A stretch of 64,000 nucleotides of DNA from assembly GCF_001940235.1 (NCBI RefSeq), contig NZ_MJIE01000001.1, forward strand, positions 2,666,001 through 2,730,000, given 5' to 3'. Below the pieces are notes generated by a model. It ran no database searches. It was not told the DNA's origin and worked only from the letters and a program-made list of their open reading frames with translations. The position numbers and the translations under genes are program-made. Each line of letters begins with the position of its first letter. The stretch's first letter is position 1. Shown here piece by piece: positions 46,601 to 55,057 of the stretch. The stretch is from Hornefia porci (GTDB lineage Bacteria; Bacillota; Clostridia; Peptostreptococcales; Anaerovoracaceae).

Positions 46601-47563
46601 ATGAAGAGGATAGGAGTTCTGACGTCCGGCGGAGACGCGCCGGGAATGAATGCCGCGATCCGGGCGGTCGTGAGATGCGGAATTGAGCGCGGGCTTGAGG
46701 TGTACGGAATTTCCCGGGGATATTCCGGCCTGATCGACGGAGAGATCGAGCAGATGAACCGGCGCTCTGTAGGTGATATCATGCAGAGGGGCGGTACGAT
46801 TCTGAAAACCGCGCGGAGCAAAAGATTCATGACGGAGGAGGGAATCAGACACGCGGCGGCCATGCTGGACACCTTCGGCATAGAGGGACTGGTGGCCATC
46901 GGCGGCGACGGGACGCTCCACGGGGCGCAGGAGTTGTCAGAGCTGGGCGTGAAGGTCATGGGACTGCCGGGAACCATCGATAACGATCTTGCCTATACGG
47001 ATTACACGATCGGTTTTGATACAGCGGTGACAACCGTTCTGGACGCCATCTCCAAGGTGCGAGACACATCCTCCTCTCACGAGAGAAACACCATCATCGA
47101 GGTGATGGGCAGGCGCTGCGGCGACATCGCGCTGTACGCCGGCCTCTGCGGCGGAGCCGAGGAGATTCTGGTACCGGAGATTCCGTATGATATCAACGCA
47201 CTCTGCCGGAAAATCGTCATGTCCGCAAACCACGGAAAACTGCACAGCATCATCATCAAGGCGGAGGGCGTGGACATCGGCTCCCAGGAGCTGACGCAGG
47301 AGATCCAGGAACGCACCGGCCGGGAGACCAAACTGGTTGTCCTGTCCTATCTGCAGAGGGGCGGGAGACCGACGATGCGGGACCGCCTGCTGGCGACGAT
47401 GTGCGGTGCAAAAGCGGCGGAGCTTCTGGCAGAGGACTCCGAGAGCAAGGCGATCGGCACGGTGGACGGTCAGATTGTCGCTTACGACCTGGCTGACGCG
47501 CTGAAGATGGAAAAGGAATTTAATCAGGATATGTACCGCCTGATCGAGGTGCTGAGCAAATGA
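46601..47563 (+). CDS. pfkA: ATP-dependent 6-phosphofructokinase
   Basis: 320 residues, standard bacterial length. Phosphorylates fructose 6-phosphate to fructose 1,6-bisphosphate. ATP-binding GGDAPGMNAAIRAVVR (10-25), GGDGTLHGA, the catalytic loop GLPGTIDNDLAYTDYTIGFDTA and VLSYLQRGGRP. Gly rather than Asn after GGD.. in GGDGT supports ATP over pyrophosphate as donor. It overlaps the flavodoxin gene by four bases. Confidence 0.97.
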   Translation: MKRIGVLTSGGDAPGMNAAIRAVVRCGIERGLEVYGISRGYSGLIDGEIEQMNRRSVGDIMQRGGTILKTARSKRFMTEEGIRHAAAMLDTFGIEGLVAIGGDGTLHGAQELSELGVKVMGLPGTIDNDLAYTDYTIGFDTAVTTVLDAISKVRDTSSSHERNTIIEVMGRRCGDIALYAGLCGGAEEILVPEIPYDINALCRKIVMSANHGKLHSIIIKAEGVDIGSQELTQEIQERTGRETKLVVLSYLQRGGRPTMRDRLLATMCGAKAAELLAEDSESKAIGTVDGQIVAYDLADALKMEKEFNQDMYRLIEVLSK

Positions 47564-48162
47564 ACGCGGTCGTCGTCTATTATTCCCGCTACGGGTCAAC
47601 GGAGAGGTACGCCCGGTGGATTGCGGAGGAGCTGGACGCGGATCTGATTCCCGCAGGGAAATGCAGGTTCAGGGATCTGGAGCCCTACGATACGATTGTG
47701 TACGGAGGCGGGATATACTCCGGAGGCATCCGGGGAATCGAGCTGATTACAAAGAACTGGTACAAAGGGCTGAACGAAAAAAGAGTGCTCTGCTTCGGCG
47801 TCGGAATCACCATTGAGGAGGAGGCCAACAGGAAGCAGGCGATGGAGATCAACTTCGGAAAACGTTTTGTGACAGATGCGGAGGAAGATAAAGACCGTCC
47901 GGAAGAAGCCGATCCCGACCTGAAGGAGCTGCTTCGGGTGAAGCTTCTGCCGATTCCGTGCTGGTTTCTTCCCGGGGCGTTTGACCCGTCGCGGCTGCGG
48001 CGTTTCGACAAGGGCGTCATGAAACTGGTGCGGAAGATGATGGCGGACGATCCCGCGAACGCGAAGATTCTGGAGTATATCGACCGGGGCTGCGATCTGG
48101 TGGACAAAAGCCGAATCGGGGAGATTGTCGCCGCCGCAAAGGACGGGCGTGAGGACGAATAG
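47560..48162 (+). CDS. Flavodoxin-domain protein
   Basis: 200 residues. The N-terminal VVYYSRYGSTERYARWIAEEL matches the FMN phosphate loop of long flavodoxin-like domains (HemG/PGO type), with YDTIVYGGGIYSGGIRGIE as the second flavin loop. Likely binds FMN and transfers electrons; protoporphyrinogen oxidase activity is possible but unproven. Coupled to pfkA by ATGA overlap. Confidence 0.82.
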   Translation: MNAVVVYYSRYGSTERYARWIAEELDADLIPAGKCRFRDLEPYDTIVYGGGIYSGGIRGIELITKNWYKGLNEKRVLCFGVGITIEEEANRKQAMEINFGKRFVTDAEEDKDRPEEADPDLKELLRVKLLPIPCWFLPGAFDPSRLRRFDKGVMKLVRKMMADDPANAKILEYIDRGCDLVDKSRIGEIVAAAKDGREDE

Positions 48163-48188
48163 ACGGAACAGATGGTGCGGGCTGCCGA

Positions 48189-48227
48189 AGCCCCGGGATT
48201 TTCGATGATTTCCGTCTTCCGGGGGCT
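48189..48227. terminator. Hairpin between convergent flavodoxin and dinB genes
   Basis: AGCCCC-GGGA pairs with TTCC-GGGGGCT across a short T-rich loop. No downstream T-run, so a weak terminator at best. Confidence 0.35.
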
Positions 48228-48263
48228 CCGGAATCTCCAGCGGATCCGGACTCCCGGGCCGTT

Positions 48264-49466
48264 TTACAGATCGATGCCGATATCGTTCCCGATGATCTGA
48301 CCGAAGCCTATCGCATTGTCACCGAACCGGCTGCGAATCGCGTCCATCGTGCGCTCCACAGATTCGGCTTTTTCACGGGAGGCGTTTTCCTCCCGGAAAA
48401 GAGAGAGCTGTTCTTCTCCTGTTTCATCGCACAGGCTGATGGCAGTCAGCGTGATGAGGCGGATCGGTTTCTGCGAGGGCCAGAAGCTCCGGATCAGTTC
48501 CATGGCGGTTCTCCGCAGCTCGTCGGCCAGGTTGGTGGGGTGCGTCAGCTGAGTCTGCCGTGAGACTGTTTTCAGCTGTGTATCCTTAATGTCCACCCTG
48601 ACGCCGCCGGCCCTGAGCTGATATTTTCGCAGACGGCCCGCCACGGTGTCGGAGAGACGGGTCAGAGCGGTGAGGATATCGTCCTCCCCTGTCAGATTGC
48701 GGCGGAAGGTGATGCCGTTGCCTACGGACTTGATTTTGTTCCTCTGATCATAACGCCTTACCGGAGAGTCGTCATCTCCTCGCGCGTAGGAGCGGAGCAG
48801 GGGTCCCTGCTTTCCGAGAAGCCGCTCCAGCGTGCGTGCGTCGGCCAGAGCAAGATCGCCGATTGTGTGGATATCAGCGGTTTTCAGGCGTTCCGCGGTG
48901 GCGAAGCCGACAAAGAACATTTCGTTTACCGGCATGGGCCAGAGAAGCTGCTGATAGTTGTCCCGGGTGATTTCTGTGGTAGCGTCCGGCTTCCTGTACT
49001 CGCTGCCCATTTTGGCGAAGATTTTGTTGTAGGAGACGCCGGCGGAAAGGGTGACGCCCAGCTCTTCCCGGACCCGCTGCCGGATGCGGTCCGCGATCTG
49101 CGTTCCGGATCCGAACAGGGTCTGGCTCGCGGTGACGTCCAGCCAGGATTCGTCGATACTGAAGGGCTCCACCATGTCCGTGTACTCCTGGTACAGACGG
49201 TTCAGACGGCGGCTGTATTCCCGGTATTTTTCGTGGTGGGGAGGGAGCAGCACCAGATCAGGGCATTTGCGTCTGGCCTGCCAGACGGTTTCCGCGGTGA
49301 CCACGCCGCAGGCCTTTGCGGCCTGGTTTTTGGCCAGAATAATTCCATGACGAAGCTCCGGATCGCCGCTGACGGCTACCGGCATATCCCGGAGCTCCGG
49401 ATGGTCCAGAAGCTCGACGGACGCGAAAAAACTGTTGATGTCACAGTGTAAAATAACTCTATCCAT
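48264..49466 (-). CDS. dinB: DNA polymerase IV (Y family)
   Basis: 400 residues from ATG 49466 (MDRVILHCDINSFFASVELL). Error-prone translesion polymerase. Catalytic carboxylates are in HCDINSFFASVE (Asp9) and FSIDESWLDVT (Asp/Glu near 105); the little-finger region follows. A weak C-terminal end (RSRFGDNAIGFGQIIG) may bind the clamp. The start has TGCTATAAT ending exactly six bases before ATG and no Shine-Dalgarno site, so a leaderless mRNA is predicted. Divergent from the ABM-LUD gene, 39 bases apart. Confidence 0.95.
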   Translation of the reverse strand: MDRVILHCDINSFFASVELLDHPELRDMPVAVSGDPELRHGIILAKNQAAKACGVVTAETVWQARRKCPDLVLLPPHHEKYREYSRRLNRLYQEYTDMVEPFSIDESWLDVTASQTLFGSGTQIADRIRQRVREELGVTLSAGVSYNKIFAKMGSEYRKPDATTEITRDNYQQLLWPMPVNEMFFVGFATAERLKTADIHTIGDLALADARTLERLLGKQGPLLRSYARGDDDSPVRRYDQRNKIKSVGNGITFRRNLTGEDDILTALTRLSDTVAGRLRKYQLRAGGVRVDIKDTQLKTVSRQTQLTHPTNLADELRRTAMELIRSFWPSQKPIRLITLTAISLCDETGEEQLSLFREENASREKAESVERTMDAIRSRFGDNAIGFGQIIGNDIGIDL

Positions 49467-49472
49467 GCTTTG

Positions 49473-49481
49473 ATTATAGCA
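49473..49481 (-). promoter_or_regulatory. Extended -10 promoter, six bases before the dinB start codon
   Basis: Minus-strand TGCTATAAT; the final T is separated from ATG 49466 by six bases (CAAAGC). Same spacing as at the SDR gene (13187-13202). Confidence 0.5.
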
Positions 49482-49505
49482 CAAAGAACAGGAAGGAGAC
49501 AGACC

Positions 49506-50387
49506 ATGCTTGTGTTAAAGGTAAAATATACGGCGAAGCCCGGAATGCGTCAGGCGTTTCGTGACGCGGTGGAGCGCGAGAAAATCGACGCGGCCAGCCG
49601 CGGCGAGGAGGGCTGCCTTTTGTATGAATATACGGAGCCGGACGGACGTCCCAACGACCTGATGCTGGATGAGGTATGGGAGGATGAGGAGTCGCAGAAG
49701 GCGCACTGCGCGACGGCTCATTTCAGGAGACTGGGAGAGCTGAAGGAGCAGTATGTGGAGAGTACGCAGCTGGACCGCTATGATCTGGACCTGGAGACTA
49801 TGCAGATGAATCTTGCGCGCAGAGGGTATATCGTCAGCGTCTTTGATACTGCGGAGGAAGCCGCAGAATATCTGGACGGCAGAATCGACGGAAAGAACGT
49901 CGGCATCGGCGGCTCCGTCACGCTGGATAAAATGGGGATGTACCAGAGGCTTTCCGCGCATAACAATGTGGAGTGGCACTGGCATCTGAAAGAGGGTGAA
50001 ACTGTACAGGAGGCCCGGACGGCGGCGATGACGGGAGACGTGTATCTGTCTTCTGTGAACGGAATCAGTGAGGCAGGAGAGATCGTGAACATCGACGGAG
50101 CCGGGAACCGGCTGGCGGGAACGCTGTTCGGTCACAGCAAGGTCTATTATGTTCTGGGGATAAACAAAATCCGTCCGACTCTGGAGGATGCGATCGGCCG
50201 CGCCCGAAACATCGCGGCTCCGCTGAACGCGAAGCGCCTCGGATGTGAAACGCCCTGCGAGAAGAGAGGCGTCTGTTACGACTGTCAGGGGGCGGACCGG
50301 ATCTGCCGGGCGATGACAATCACCTATGCGCCGATGATGGGGCAGGAAACAGAGGTCGTCATTATCAGAAAATTCCTGGGGCTGTAA
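49506..50387 (+). CDS. ABM-domain and LUD-domain fusion protein
   Basis: 293 residues; ATG 49506 after AGGAAGGAGAC. Residues 1-88 (MLVLKVKYTAKPGMRQAFRD, then GCLLYEYTEPDG and SQKAHCATAHFRRL) are an antibiotic-biosynthesis-monooxygenase-type dimeric barrel. Residues 95-290 are a LUD domain (DUF162, LutC-like), with GIGGSVTLDKMGM, YLSSVNGISEAGEIVNIDG and a cysteine cluster CETPCEKRGVCYDCQ. LUD proteins take part in lactate oxidation with iron-sulfur partners, but none are here. The substrate is unknown; the fusion suggests a quinol- or redox-sensing step. Confidence 0.85.
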   Translation: MLVLKVKYTAKPGMRQAFRDAVEREKIDAASRGEEGCLLYEYTEPDGRPNDLMLDEVWEDEESQKAHCATAHFRRLGELKEQYVESTQLDRYDLDLETMQMNLARRGYIVSVFDTAEEAAEYLDGRIDGKNVGIGGSVTLDKMGMYQRLSAHNNVEWHWHLKEGETVQEARTAAMTGDVYLSSVNGISEAGEIVNIDGAGNRLAGTLFGHSKVYYVLGINKIRPTLEDAIGRARNIAAPLNAKRLGCETPCEKRGVCYDCQGADRICRAMTITYAPMMGQETEVVIIRKFLGL

Positions 50388-50491
50388 AGCGCGTCGCACA
50401 GGAAACAATAACGCGGGAACAAATAACGATAATTTTTTCACAATATTACTGTTCCGGAACGGATAAGTAGTGTAAAATATAGGAGGGGACG

Positions 50492-51625
50492 ATGTCGGGC
50501 ATCTGCATTATAGGCGGCGGCGCCAGCGGAATGGCGGCCGCGATTACGGCAAAGAAATATGCGCCGGACCGGACGGTCATCATTCTGGAAAAGATGAAGG
50601 AACCCGGGCGGAAGCTGAAGGCCACGGGAAACGGCAGATGCAATCTGTCAAACGCGGAGTGTGACGGTTATATAAGGATATTGGATTTCTTCGGCGGAAT
50701 CGGTGTGATGACCCGTACAGAGGAATCGGGCAGGATATATCCGTACAGCGAGGATGCGGCAGATGTGGTGGAGGCGCTGCGCGGACAGCTGAAGGACATG
50801 GGCGTCCGGACGGTCTGTCATGCAGAGGTGACCGCGGCGGAGAAGACTGCGGACGGGTTTCAGGTGTCCTGGAACGGCGGACGGCTTCTGGCGGACCGTC
50901 TTCTGATCGCCTCAGGCGGGAAGGCCGGACCGAAGTTCGGGAGCACCGGCGACGGATACCGCCTTGCCCGCGGGCTGGGACATACGGTGACCCGGCTGGC
51001 GCCGGCGCTGACTGCCGTTGAAACGCGGGAAAACCTGCGCGGACTTTCCGGCGTGAGAGAGAAGTGTGTCGTCCGTCTGCTCCGGCAGGGAAGTGTTCTG
51101 TGCGAGGAGCGAGGCGAAATACAGTTTACGGACTACGGCATTTCCGGAATATGCGTGTTCAATCTTTCCCGGTTTCTGGAGCTTCCGGAGGGACGCAGCC
51201 GGAAGGACGGATTCGACGGCTATGAGATCCGGGTCGACCTCCTGCCGGAGATTCAGGACGCGGAAGCGCTTCTGGCCCGGCGGGCAGGCACGGGAGTGCC
51301 GGCGGACAGGCTTTTGTGCAGCCTGATAAAACGGCCTCTTGCGAGGGAAATCAGCGCAAGGGCCGGAGACAATCTCCCGGAGCTGGCGCGTCAGCTGAAA
51401 GAATTCACGGTGCACCCTGCGGATCTTCGAGGATGGCAGTATGCGCAGGTCACCCGGGGCGGGGTGCCCTATAGCGAAATCGACCCGGAGACGATGGAGT
51501 CGAGGCTCTGTCCGGGGCTGTTCTTCGCGGGAGAGATTCTGGATTATGACGGCCCGTGCGGAGGGTATAATTTGCAGCACGCCTGGGAAACAGGAATCAG
51601 AGCAGGAAAGGGACTGGCAGGATGA
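50492..51625 (+). CDS. NAD(P)/FAD-dependent oxidoreductase, BaiN/HI0933-like
   Basis: 377 residues. FAD loop GICIIGGGASGMAAAITA (3-20), then GRKLKATGNGRCNLSNAE, typical of the HI0933/BaiN flavoprotein family. The ending FAGEILDYDGPCGGYNLQHAWETGI closes the FAD domain. Reduces or oxidises an unknown substrate in the cytosol. ATG 50492 after TAGGAGGGG, and four-base overlap with the next flavoprotein. Bile-acid dehydrogenation (baiN) cannot be claimed without the bai operon. Confidence 0.9.
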   Translation: MSGICIIGGGASGMAAAITAKKYAPDRTVIILEKMKEPGRKLKATGNGRCNLSNAECDGYIRILDFFGGIGVMTRTEESGRIYPYSEDAADVVEALRGQLKDMGVRTVCHAEVTAAEKTADGFQVSWNGGRLLADRLLIASGGKAGPKFGSTGDGYRLARGLGHTVTRLAPALTAVETRENLRGLSGVREKCVVRLLRQGSVLCEERGEIQFTDYGISGICVFNLSRFLELPEGRSRKDGFDGYEIRVDLLPEIQDAEALLARRAGTGVPADRLLCSLIKRPLAREISARAGDNLPELARQLKEFTVHPADLRGWQYAQVTRGGVPYSEIDPETMESRLCPGLFFAGEILDYDGPCGGYNLQHAWETGIRAGKGLAG

Positions 51626-53166
51626 AGGTAAAAAGATACAGATTAACACAGTTGAAACTCAGACTTGACGAATCACCGAATGTGATCCCCGAAAAAATCG
51701 CAAAGAAATTCGGCCACAGGGACATGCAGATCAGTGATCTGACCATCGTCCGGAAATCGGTGGACGCCAGGAAAAAATCGGATATCCGCCAGGTGTTCAC
51801 GGTGGATTTCACAACAGACCGGGAGCTGGATCTGCCTGTGCCGAAGGATGTCAGTTACCGGCCTGTGCCGTCGGGGAAAGAGCCGATGAAGCACCGTCCT
51901 GTCATCGTGGGCCTCGGACCCTGCGGGATTTTCTGCGGAATGACGCTGGCGGAACGGGGATACCGTCCGGTGATCGTGGAGCGCGGATACGATATGGATA
52001 CCCGGATCAAGGTGGTCAATGAGTTCTGGAACCGAGGAATCTTCAATCCGGAGTGCAACGTTCAGTACGGCGAGGGCGGCGCGGGAACCTTTTCTGACGG
52101 AAAACTGACGACGGGCATCCGGGATCCGCGGAGATTCAAGGTTCTGGATGAATTCATCGAGGCGGGCGCGGATCCGGAGATCCGCTATGTGCAGAAGCCG
52201 CACGTGGGTACGGACATTCTGCGCCATATCGTCCGGAACATGCGTTATAAAATTGAGAATATGGGCGGCGATGTGGAATTTGACGCCCGCATGAACCGCA
52301 TTACCACGGAGGGGGACCGGCTGACCGGACTGGTGATTCAGCAGGGATATCAGCTCCGTCACATCGACGCGGACAATCTGATTCTGGCGATGGGTCACAG
52401 CTCGCGGGATACGCTGCGCAGCCTGCTGAAATCAGGTCTTCACATGGAGCAGAAACCGTTCTCCATCGGCGTTCGGATCGAGCATCCGCAGCAGATGGTG
52501 GATGAATCGCAGTACGGCAGCGAGGCGGGAAATCCGTATCTGCCTCATGCGACCTACAAGCTGGTGCATCACTGCGAAAACGGACGCGGCGTGTATACCT
52601 TCTGCATGTGCCCCGGCGGCGAGGTTATCGTGGCCTCATCGGAAACCGGAAGGGTGGTGACCAATGGAATGAGCTATCGACAAAGGAACAGCGGCGTGGC
52701 CAACAGCGGACTCCTGGTGGATGTGCGCACCTCGGACTTCGGCAGCAATCACCCCCTGTCCGGCATGGAATTTCAGGAAAAATATGAGGAAATCGCCTTC
52801 CGCAACGGTGGAGGAAACTACAAAGCGCCTCAGACGACATGGGCGGATTTCCGCGACAATACCGCAGCCGCACAGCCTGTCGTCGAGAGTCTTCCGGCCT
52901 TTGCTGTCGACGCGATCCGGGAAGCGATGCCGCATCTGGGACAGAAGCTGAAGGGCTTCGACGCCGATGACGCCAGGATGACAGCCGTGGAGACCAGAAG
53001 CTCCTCCCCGGTCCGCATCCTTCGCGATGAGCATTTCGAGAGCAATATCAAGGGGCTTTTCCCCGGAGGCGAAGGCGCGGGCTACGCCGGCGGCATCATG
53101 AGCAGTGCCGTGGACGGAATCCGGCTGGCAGAGGAGATAATCCGCCGCTATGCGCCGATGGAGTGA
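51622..53166 (+). CDS. FAD-dependent dehydrogenase, COG2509 type
   Basis: 514 residues. An N-terminal domain of about 75 residues (KVKRYRLTQLKLRLDESP) precedes the FAD-binding domain (VIVGLGPCGIFCGMTLAERG, about 92-111). Conserved GGAGTFSDGKLTTG, ILAMGHSSRDT, EHPQQMVDESQYG and GEGAGYAGGIMSSAVDGI. Members are widespread in Firmicutes without a proven function. Overlaps the BaiN-like gene by four bases (ATGA), so the two flavoproteins are made together. Ends at a strong terminator. Confidence 0.92.
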   Translation: MKVKRYRLTQLKLRLDESPNVIPEKIAKKFGHRDMQISDLTIVRKSVDARKKSDIRQVFTVDFTTDRELDLPVPKDVSYRPVPSGKEPMKHRPVIVGLGPCGIFCGMTLAERGYRPVIVERGYDMDTRIKVVNEFWNRGIFNPECNVQYGEGGAGTFSDGKLTTGIRDPRRFKVLDEFIEAGADPEIRYVQKPHVGTDILRHIVRNMRYKIENMGGDVEFDARMNRITTEGDRLTGLVIQQGYQLRHIDADNLILAMGHSSRDTLRSLLKSGLHMEQKPFSIGVRIEHPQQMVDESQYGSEAGNPYLPHATYKLVHHCENGRGVYTFCMCPGGEVIVASSETGRVVTNGMSYRQRNSGVANSGLLVDVRTSDFGSNHPLSGMEFQEKYEEIAFRNGGGNYKAPQTTWADFRDNTAAAQPVVESLPAFAVDAIREAMPHLGQKLKGFDADDARMTAVETRSSSPVRILRDEHFESNIKGLFPGGEGAGYAGGIMSSAVDGIRLAEEIIRRYAPME

Positions 53167-53198
53167 GCTCCTGCGGAATCTGAATATACAAAAAGAAC

Positions 53199-53247
53199 AC
53201 GCTGCAGAATACAGCCGGATGACCCGGCTGCTGCAGCGTTTTTTTTC
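53199..53247 (+). terminator. Intrinsic terminator after the flavoprotein pair
   Basis: ACGCTGCAG (53199-53207) pairs with CTGCAGCGT (53231-53239), with an inner CAGCCGG/CCGGCTG stem, then TTTTTTTT. A very clear Rho-independent terminator. Confidence 0.88.
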
Positions 53248-53335
53248 TGAGTGCGCCCGGCGGGCGGCGCTGCTGACAAAGTGCCGTCAGAACCCGTCAA
53301 ATCCGACGGGAGCTTAATGAGCAAATGAACGGATA

Positions 53336-54871
53336 CTATTTCACCAGTACGTTTCCGGTCATTTCAGGCGGAACCGGGATGTCCATCAGCGTCAGCATGG
53401 TGGGTGCGATATCGGCCAGCTTTCCGCCGTCGGCCAGTTGGCGGGGCTCTCTGGAAATATGGACCAGCGGAACCTGATTCAGGGAGTGGGCGGTGACGAC
53501 GTTGTCATCGTCGTCCAGCATGACGTCCGCGTTTCCGTGGTCCGCGGTCAGCAGAATCTGGCCTCCCTTTTCGAGAACCGCGTCTGCGATGCGGGGAACA
53601 CAGTCGTTCAGTGTTTCGATAGCCTTCACTGCCGCCGGCATAATTCCGGTGTGGCCGACCATATCGGCGTTGGCGAAGTTCAGAATGATCACATCGTATT
53701 TATCTGCGGCGATCTGCTCCAGCACCTTGTCCGTAACCTCATACGCACTCATCTCCGGCTGGAGATCGTAGGTCGCCACCTTCGGCGAAGGCACGAGGAT
53801 CCGGTCTTCTCCCGGATTCGGCGCTTCCACGCCGCCGTTGAAGAAGAACGTGACATGAGCGTATTTCTCGGTTTCCGCGATGCGCAGCTGCTTCAGACCC
53901 AGTGAGGAAATGTATTCGCCCAGGGTGTTTCTGTAGGTTTCAGGCGGATATGCAACGGTGACGTTCGGCATGGCTGCGTCGTAAGTGGTCATGCAGACGT
54001 AACTGAGATCCCGGATGATTTTCTCTCGTCTGAATCCGTCGAAATCCGGATCCACGAAGGTACGGGTGATTTCTCTGGCTCTGTCCGGCCGGAAGTTGAA
54101 CATGATGACAGAATCGCCGTCTCTAACGACAGAGGGATTTCCGTCCTGATCCAGTACGGCGGCGGGTTGGACGAATTCATCGTTTTCGTCTCTGGCGTAT
54201 GCGGCGTCGACGGCCTCCGCGCCGGAGGGAGCGGTGAGCCCGTTCGCGAGTGTCATGGTGTCGTAGGCCTTCTGCACTCTGTCCCATCTTTTGTCTCTGT
54301 CCATCGCATAATAGCGTCCCGCGACGGATGCGACGCGGCCGACTCCGAGAGACGCGAGCTTCTCCTCCAGCTGAGCGATGTATTTCTTCGCGCAGCGGGG
54401 CGGCACATCGCGGCCGTCCAGGAAACAATGGACGCTGATGTCCGTCAGACTCTGTTCCTTCGCCATATCCAGAAGGGCGAACAGATGGTCGATATGGCTG
54501 TGTACGCCGCCGTCCGACAGCAGACCGAAGAGATGGAGCGTGCCGCCGTTATTCTTCGCATGCTCCATGGCCTGACGCAGGGCCGGATTTTCATACATGT
54601 GCTTCGATTCGGCGTCCTTTGTGATGCGGCTCAGTTCCTGAAAGACGACGCGTCCCGCACCGATATTCAGATGACCCACCTCGGAGTTTCCCATCTGACC
54701 CGCGGGCAGACCGACCGCCTCTCCGCAGGCGTCCAGCCTCGTCGTCGGATATTCCCTGAAAATCCTGTCCAGTGCCGGCTTGTTCGCCTGTGCGATGGCG
54801 TTTCCGTGGACCTTGTCATTCAGGCCGAAGCCGTCCATGATCAGCAGCATTGTCGGTTTTTTATTGTTCAT
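53336..54871 (-). CDS. gpmI: 2,3-bisphosphoglycerate-independent phosphoglycerate mutase
   Basis: 511 residues from ATG 54871 (MNNKKPTMLLIMDGFGLNDK), after GGGGTG; longer open sequence upstream is the promoter region. Interconverts 3- and 2-phosphoglycerate using two metal ions. Alkaline-phosphatase-like motifs: LLIMDGFG, GNSEVGHLNIGAG with the catalytic serine, HCFLDGRDVPP, FNFRPDRAREI, FANADMVGHTG and LTADHGNAD. Transcribed alone, divergent from addA. Confidence 0.97.
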   Translation of the reverse strand: MNNKKPTMLLIMDGFGLNDKVHGNAIAQANKPALDRIFREYPTTRLDACGEAVGLPAGQMGNSEVGHLNIGAGRVVFQELSRITKDAESKHMYENPALRQAMEHAKNNGGTLHLFGLLSDGGVHSHIDHLFALLDMAKEQSLTDISVHCFLDGRDVPPRCAKKYIAQLEEKLASLGVGRVASVAGRYYAMDRDKRWDRVQKAYDTMTLANGLTAPSGAEAVDAAYARDENDEFVQPAAVLDQDGNPSVVRDGDSVIMFNFRPDRAREITRTFVDPDFDGFRREKIIRDLSYVCMTTYDAAMPNVTVAYPPETYRNTLGEYISSLGLKQLRIAETEKYAHVTFFFNGGVEAPNPGEDRILVPSPKVATYDLQPEMSAYEVTDKVLEQIAADKYDVIILNFANADMVGHTGIMPAAVKAIETLNDCVPRIADAVLEKGGQILLTADHGNADVMLDDDDNVVTAHSLNQVPLVHISREPRQLADGGKLADIAPTMLTLMDIPVPPEMTGNVLVK

Positions 54872-54953
54872 ATCTGTCACCCCTTCATCGGAGCCGTCAG
54901 AGACTCCGGTATCTGAGAAATAATGGTCTTTTTCGCATTCCTGTAACAGTTGT

Positions 54954-54982
54954 ATGATAACACAGCGGAGGCAAATCATCAA
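54954..54982 (-). promoter_or_regulatory. Promoter of gpmI
   Basis: Minus-strand TTGATG (54977-54982), 17-base spacer, TATCAT (54954-54959). Confidence 0.5.
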
Positions 54983-55001
54983 TGTATGAACAGGAAAATT
55001 G

Positions 55002-55010
55002 TGATATACT
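55002..55010 (+). promoter_or_regulatory. Extended -10 promoter for addA
   Basis: TGATATACT (TG at 55002-55003, TATACT at 55005-55010), 47 bases before the addA ATG. The -35 is weak. Confidence 0.4.
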
Positions 55011-55057
55011 ATACAATGTAGGGAAATGCAGGAAGACGTCAGTAACACGGAGGAGCC

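Noticed and set aside
50451..50460. GTTCCGGAAC palindrome as an SOS (LexA) box near dinB
   Set aside because: It does not match the Firmicute CGAAC-N4-GTTCG pattern and lies before the BaiN-like gene, almost 1 kb from the dinB start.
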